This document shows, piece by piece, positions 61,966 through 64,000 of a stretch of 64,000 nucleotides of DNA. Within the stretch, counting starts at the first letter, position 1, and each line of letters opens with the position of its first letter. Source of the stretch: JAAYBQ01 sp035403465 (GTDB lineage: Bacteria; Spirochaetota; UBA4802; UBA5550); assembly GCA_035403465.1 (NCBI GenBank), contig DAONFG010000013.1:1-64000 (forward strand), read 5' to 3'. Below the pieces are notes generated by a model. The model was not told where the DNA came from. It ran no database searches and saw nothing but the letters and a program-made list of their open reading frames with translations. The position numbers were made by a program, and so were the translations under genes.

Positions 61966-62511
61966 TTAATGATTCTTTTTTTCCCTGTGTTTAAGTGAAT
62001 AAACAAGCTCTTTGAAGAGTTCATAAAAATCCTTGAGCTCATCTTTTTCCCTGAGCGGCCTGGGATCGGGCAGTTTGCCGTCAATAATGTCCCTGAAATA
62101 ATTCGACATAACATAAACAGGACCTGATATCCTGTGCGTAATTCTTATGACAAGCAGGTATAGAATCAGACCCTGCACAAGTACGCAAAATACAAGGGAG
62201 GCCAGCAGTATCCTGTTATTCCTGGCAATCCTTTCTATGGTATTCAGGTTGTTTTCATGACTCTGTGTAAGTTTTCCCAGTGTGGCCTGGTAACTGTCGC
62301 CCGATGCGCCTTCAATATTGGCAGCCTGCATCAGCTGGAATATGTTATCCTCGATCTGGTATATATTCCCGATTTTTTCATTGTTATAAACCACGCTTGC
62401 GGATATTGCAGAAATAATTACAAGCGACACCGCTGTTACAACTCCGATAACGGCAAATGCTGTTTTCAGCTGGAACTTTTTATCTATAATCAGCTTTTTA
62501 CGTTTCCCCAT
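61966..62511 (-). CDS. Two-helix membrane protein with HAMP-like cytosolic end
   Basis: This 181-residue protein has membrane helices at about 13-37 and 95-117, a short extracytoplasmic loop between, and a cytosolic tail with HAMP-like ISGPVYVMSNYFRDIIDGKL and REKDELKDFYELFKEL. No kinase, GGDEF or MCP domain follows, so it ends after HAMP. It may dimerise or pass signals to a separate partner. ATG 62511 follows AGGCGGTGG. Confidence 0.65.
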   Translation of the reverse strand: MGKRKKLIIDKKFQLKTAFAVIGVVTAVSLVIISAISASVVYNNEKIGNIYQIEDNIFQLMQAANIEGASGDSYQATLGKLTQSHENNLNTIERIARNNRILLASLVFCVLVQGLILYLLVIRITHRISGPVYVMSNYFRDIIDGKLPDPRPLREKDELKDFYELFKELVYSLKHREKKNH

Positions 62512-62674
62512 CTGCCACCGCCTGTTAAAAAATATCCGCACTCTTTATAAATTATCTATAAAAATGAGTCAATCATAATTCCGGAACCGGCAAAACTCTT
62601 TTTTCACAAAAATGAGCCTGTTTATTTCACTGGTTCTTTTGAAAATACAAAGGAAGGGAAATCACCACCCGCTT

Positions 62675-62773
62675 CGCTGGAGACACGGAGAGCAAGGAGG
62701 TTTAGTTTTCTTTCTGCAAAAAACGGCATCCATCACTTTTGTCCTTTCTCTGTGCTCTCTGTGCCTCTGTGGC
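62675..62773. repeat. Imperfect inverted repeat of the GGAGACACGGAG...CTCTGTGCCTCTG type
   Basis: The left arm GGAGACACGGAGAGCAAGG (about 62679-62697) and the right arm CTCTGTGCTCTCTGTGCCTC (62748-62767) are reverse complements with mismatches, separated by about 50 bp. Sequences of this CACGGAG/CTCTGTG type are known as widespread non-coding repeats. It occupies the gap between maf and the HAMP-like gene. Confidence 0.55.
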
Positions 62774-62790
62774 AGATTTAAAATTTATAA

Positions 62791-63390
62791 TTACTGTTCC
62801 AGCAGCACATGCTCAAGGCCGGCGTTTACCAGCATCGGGAAGAAGAGCCTCAGCGGAAATCCTATGACATTGGTCATTGAACCCGAAACCGATTTTACAA
62901 TCATGTCGCCGTTCTCCTGGACAGCGTATGAACCGGCCTTGTCCGAAAATTCTGTAATATCCAGGTATTTCCCGATAGTATCATCATCAAGCTCCCTGAA
63001 TGTCACGCTTGTGTGCTCAAGGGCTGTATGAATAACCCGGCTCTCGCCTTCAATCAACGCAAGGCAGAGACCGGTTATAACCCTGTGGGTCCTGCCCGAA
63101 AGCCTTAAAAGCATTAACACCGCGTCCTGCCTTGATACAGGCTTGCCCAGGATTACTCCGTCTATTGTCACGATGGTATCAGCGGTTATTATAACCCGGT
63201 CGCCGCGGGATTCAGACTGATCCAGGATAAAACCGGTTTTCTCTTTTAATACGCGGAAAACATATGATTCGGGGGGTTCATTGTCGTGCCGGCTTTCATC
63301 AACATCAGGAGGCACAATGGTTACCATGCATCCCAGCGATTCCAGAATCTGTTTTCTCCTGGGTGATCCCGAACCGAGTATGATCTCCAT
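62791..63390 (-). CDS. maf: Maf family nucleotide pyrophosphatase
   Basis: This 199-residue protein has the Maf signature SGSPRRKQILESLG at residues 7-20, then DESRHDNEPPESYV, ADTIVTIDGVILGKPVSRQDAVLML and SGSMTNVIGFPL. It hydrolyses modified or non-canonical NTPs to monophosphates. Its start overlaps the relA/spoT stop (TAATG). Confidence 0.92.
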   Translation of the reverse strand: MEIILGSGSPRRKQILESLGCMVTIVPPDVDESRHDNEPPESYVFRVLKEKTGFILDQSESRGDRVIITADTIVTIDGVILGKPVSRQDAVLMLLRLSGRTHRVITGLCLALIEGESRVIHTALEHTSVTFRELDDDTIGKYLDITEFSDKAGSYAVQENGDMIVKSVSGSMTNVIGFPLRLFFPMLVNAGLEHVLLEQ

Positions 63391-64000
63391 TACTTGAGGA
63401 CTACCTTCTCGTTTATCTTGTAGGCACTGACAACATTCTTTATTTTTTTGATTCTTTTAATAATCTCTGTAAGATGTTCATTGCCTGTTACTTCAAGAAT
63501 GAACTTGATCAGCGCTTTCTCCCTGCCCTGCACCTGGGCTTCAACCTTGATAATATTCGACCTGGCGAGTGAAATTTCATCTGTTATATCTTTCAGGAGA
63601 TTAGGCCTGTCAACTGATTCAACCGCAAGCTTTACCGGGTACTTTTTGTTTTCATCAGTGTCCCATACAATATTTATAAACCGCTCCTTTTCACTGCTAA
63701 GGCGCTCAAGGGATGGGCAGCTCTTCTTGTGAATCGTAATACCCCTGCCGCGGGTGATAAACCCTGTTACTGCGTCGCCGGGTATGGGCTGGCAGCACTG
63801 GGCTAGTTTTATCATGACATTGGATGTCCCTTCGACGCTGATGCCAACGCGTCCGTCTACCTTGTAATTTTTAAGCCTGAGCTGTTCCTCTTCAGGGATT
63901 GAGACGCTGGCCTTGTTAAACTCCCGCTTTTTCTTCTCCTCTTTTTTCCTGGCCTCATCCTCCCTGGAGGTGTCTTCACTGTTCTTCCTGAGCCAGTTCC
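63390..64000 (-). CDS. (p)ppGpp synthetase/hydrolase RelA/SpoT family, C-terminal end, cut by window edge
   Basis: Only the C-terminal end of about 203 residues is visible and it is in frame to the right edge. A Lys/Glu-rich linker (EARKKEEKKKREFNKASV) leads into the RIS-like region KLAQCCQPIPGDAVTGFITRGRGITIHKKSC, with Cys ligands, and a final ACT domain (VDRPNLLKDITDEISLARSNII). That matches the regulatory end of Rel/SpoT proteins, which bind the ribosome or amino acids. The synthetase and hydrolase domains lie outside the window, so which activities remain is unknown. maf overlaps its stop. Confidence 0.9.
   Translation of the reverse strand, partial: NWLRKNSEDTSREDEARKKEEKKKREFNKASVSIPEEEQLRLKNYKVDGRVGISVEGTSNVMIKLAQCCQPIPGDAVTGFITRGRGITIHKKSCPSLERLSSEKERFINIVWDTDENKKYPVKLAVESVDRPNLLKDITDEISLARSNIIKVEAQVQGREKALIKFILEVTGNEHLTEIIKRIKKIKNVVSAYKINEKVVLK

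Noticed and set aside
1..64000. tRNA, rRNA, riboswitch, CRISPR or transposase gene
   Set aside because: I looked for cloverleaf CCA ends, conserved rRNA blocks, spaced repeats and transposase motifs and saw none. A tRNAscan and Rfam scan would settle it.

Overview
The window is an ordinary-density chromosomal segment of a flagellated, diderm bacterium. The best guess is a Spirochaetota member. This is inferred from the mix of motA/motB, a TlyC-type CBS protein without a membrane domain, lipoproteins with loose lipoboxes, many c-di-GMP and cyclic-nucleotide proteins, and an MlaC/RND lipid-export pair. No rRNA, tRNA, CRISPR array, prophage or transposase gene was recognised. The start-end layout is mostly housekeeping operons separated by signalling and envelope genes.

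Left third (1-27 kb): an edge-truncated RND exporter with MlaC; an MBL-fold hydrolase; a DUF1992 protein; a GDPD-fold protein that has lost its catalytic residues; tlyC-recO; an MgtC/DUF4010 membrane protein; motA-motB with a membrane companion; a PilZ-like membrane protein; an orphan ParA; a thioesterase and a SemiSWEET-like protein; a coiled-coil gene-rnr-LigD-like phosphoesterase run; argC; ptsI-methyltransferase; then clpP-clpX-lon and tig on the minus strand.

Middle (27-49 kb): signalling and envelope genes. These include a STAS protein, an Ldh-family dehydrogenase and an L-2-hydroxyglutarate-oxidase-like flavoprotein with a MITE-like element between them, a RelE-like toxin/XRE antitoxin pair, a secreted deacetylase and dprA. 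A ruined GAF-HD-GYP gene with a frameshift and an internal deletion precedes a class III nucleotidyl cyclase. Two long acyl-CoA dehydrogenase paralogues lie on either side of a four-gene envelope operon (degenerate GGDEF, TPR, outer-membrane barrel, YWTD-propeller lipoprotein) and a GGDEF-EAL gene.

Right third (49-64 kb): a three-gene operon of MoxR-type AAA ATPase, HExxH/VWA protein (DUF2201 type) and a protein built of exact 28-residue repeats is the best candidate for an undescribed system. It is followed by a FecR-like lipoprotein, ssb and a CoA-transferase. A long minus-strand housekeeping run then goes from relA/spoT (cut by the right edge) through maf, a HAMP-like membrane protein, a LysM-M23 endopeptidase, a YlbF-family protein, a second DprA-like gene and mltG to a U32 peptidase-family protein and hisS.

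Several unrelated families of short palindromic repeats sit between genes. All product names come from reading motifs by eye. No database search was run.
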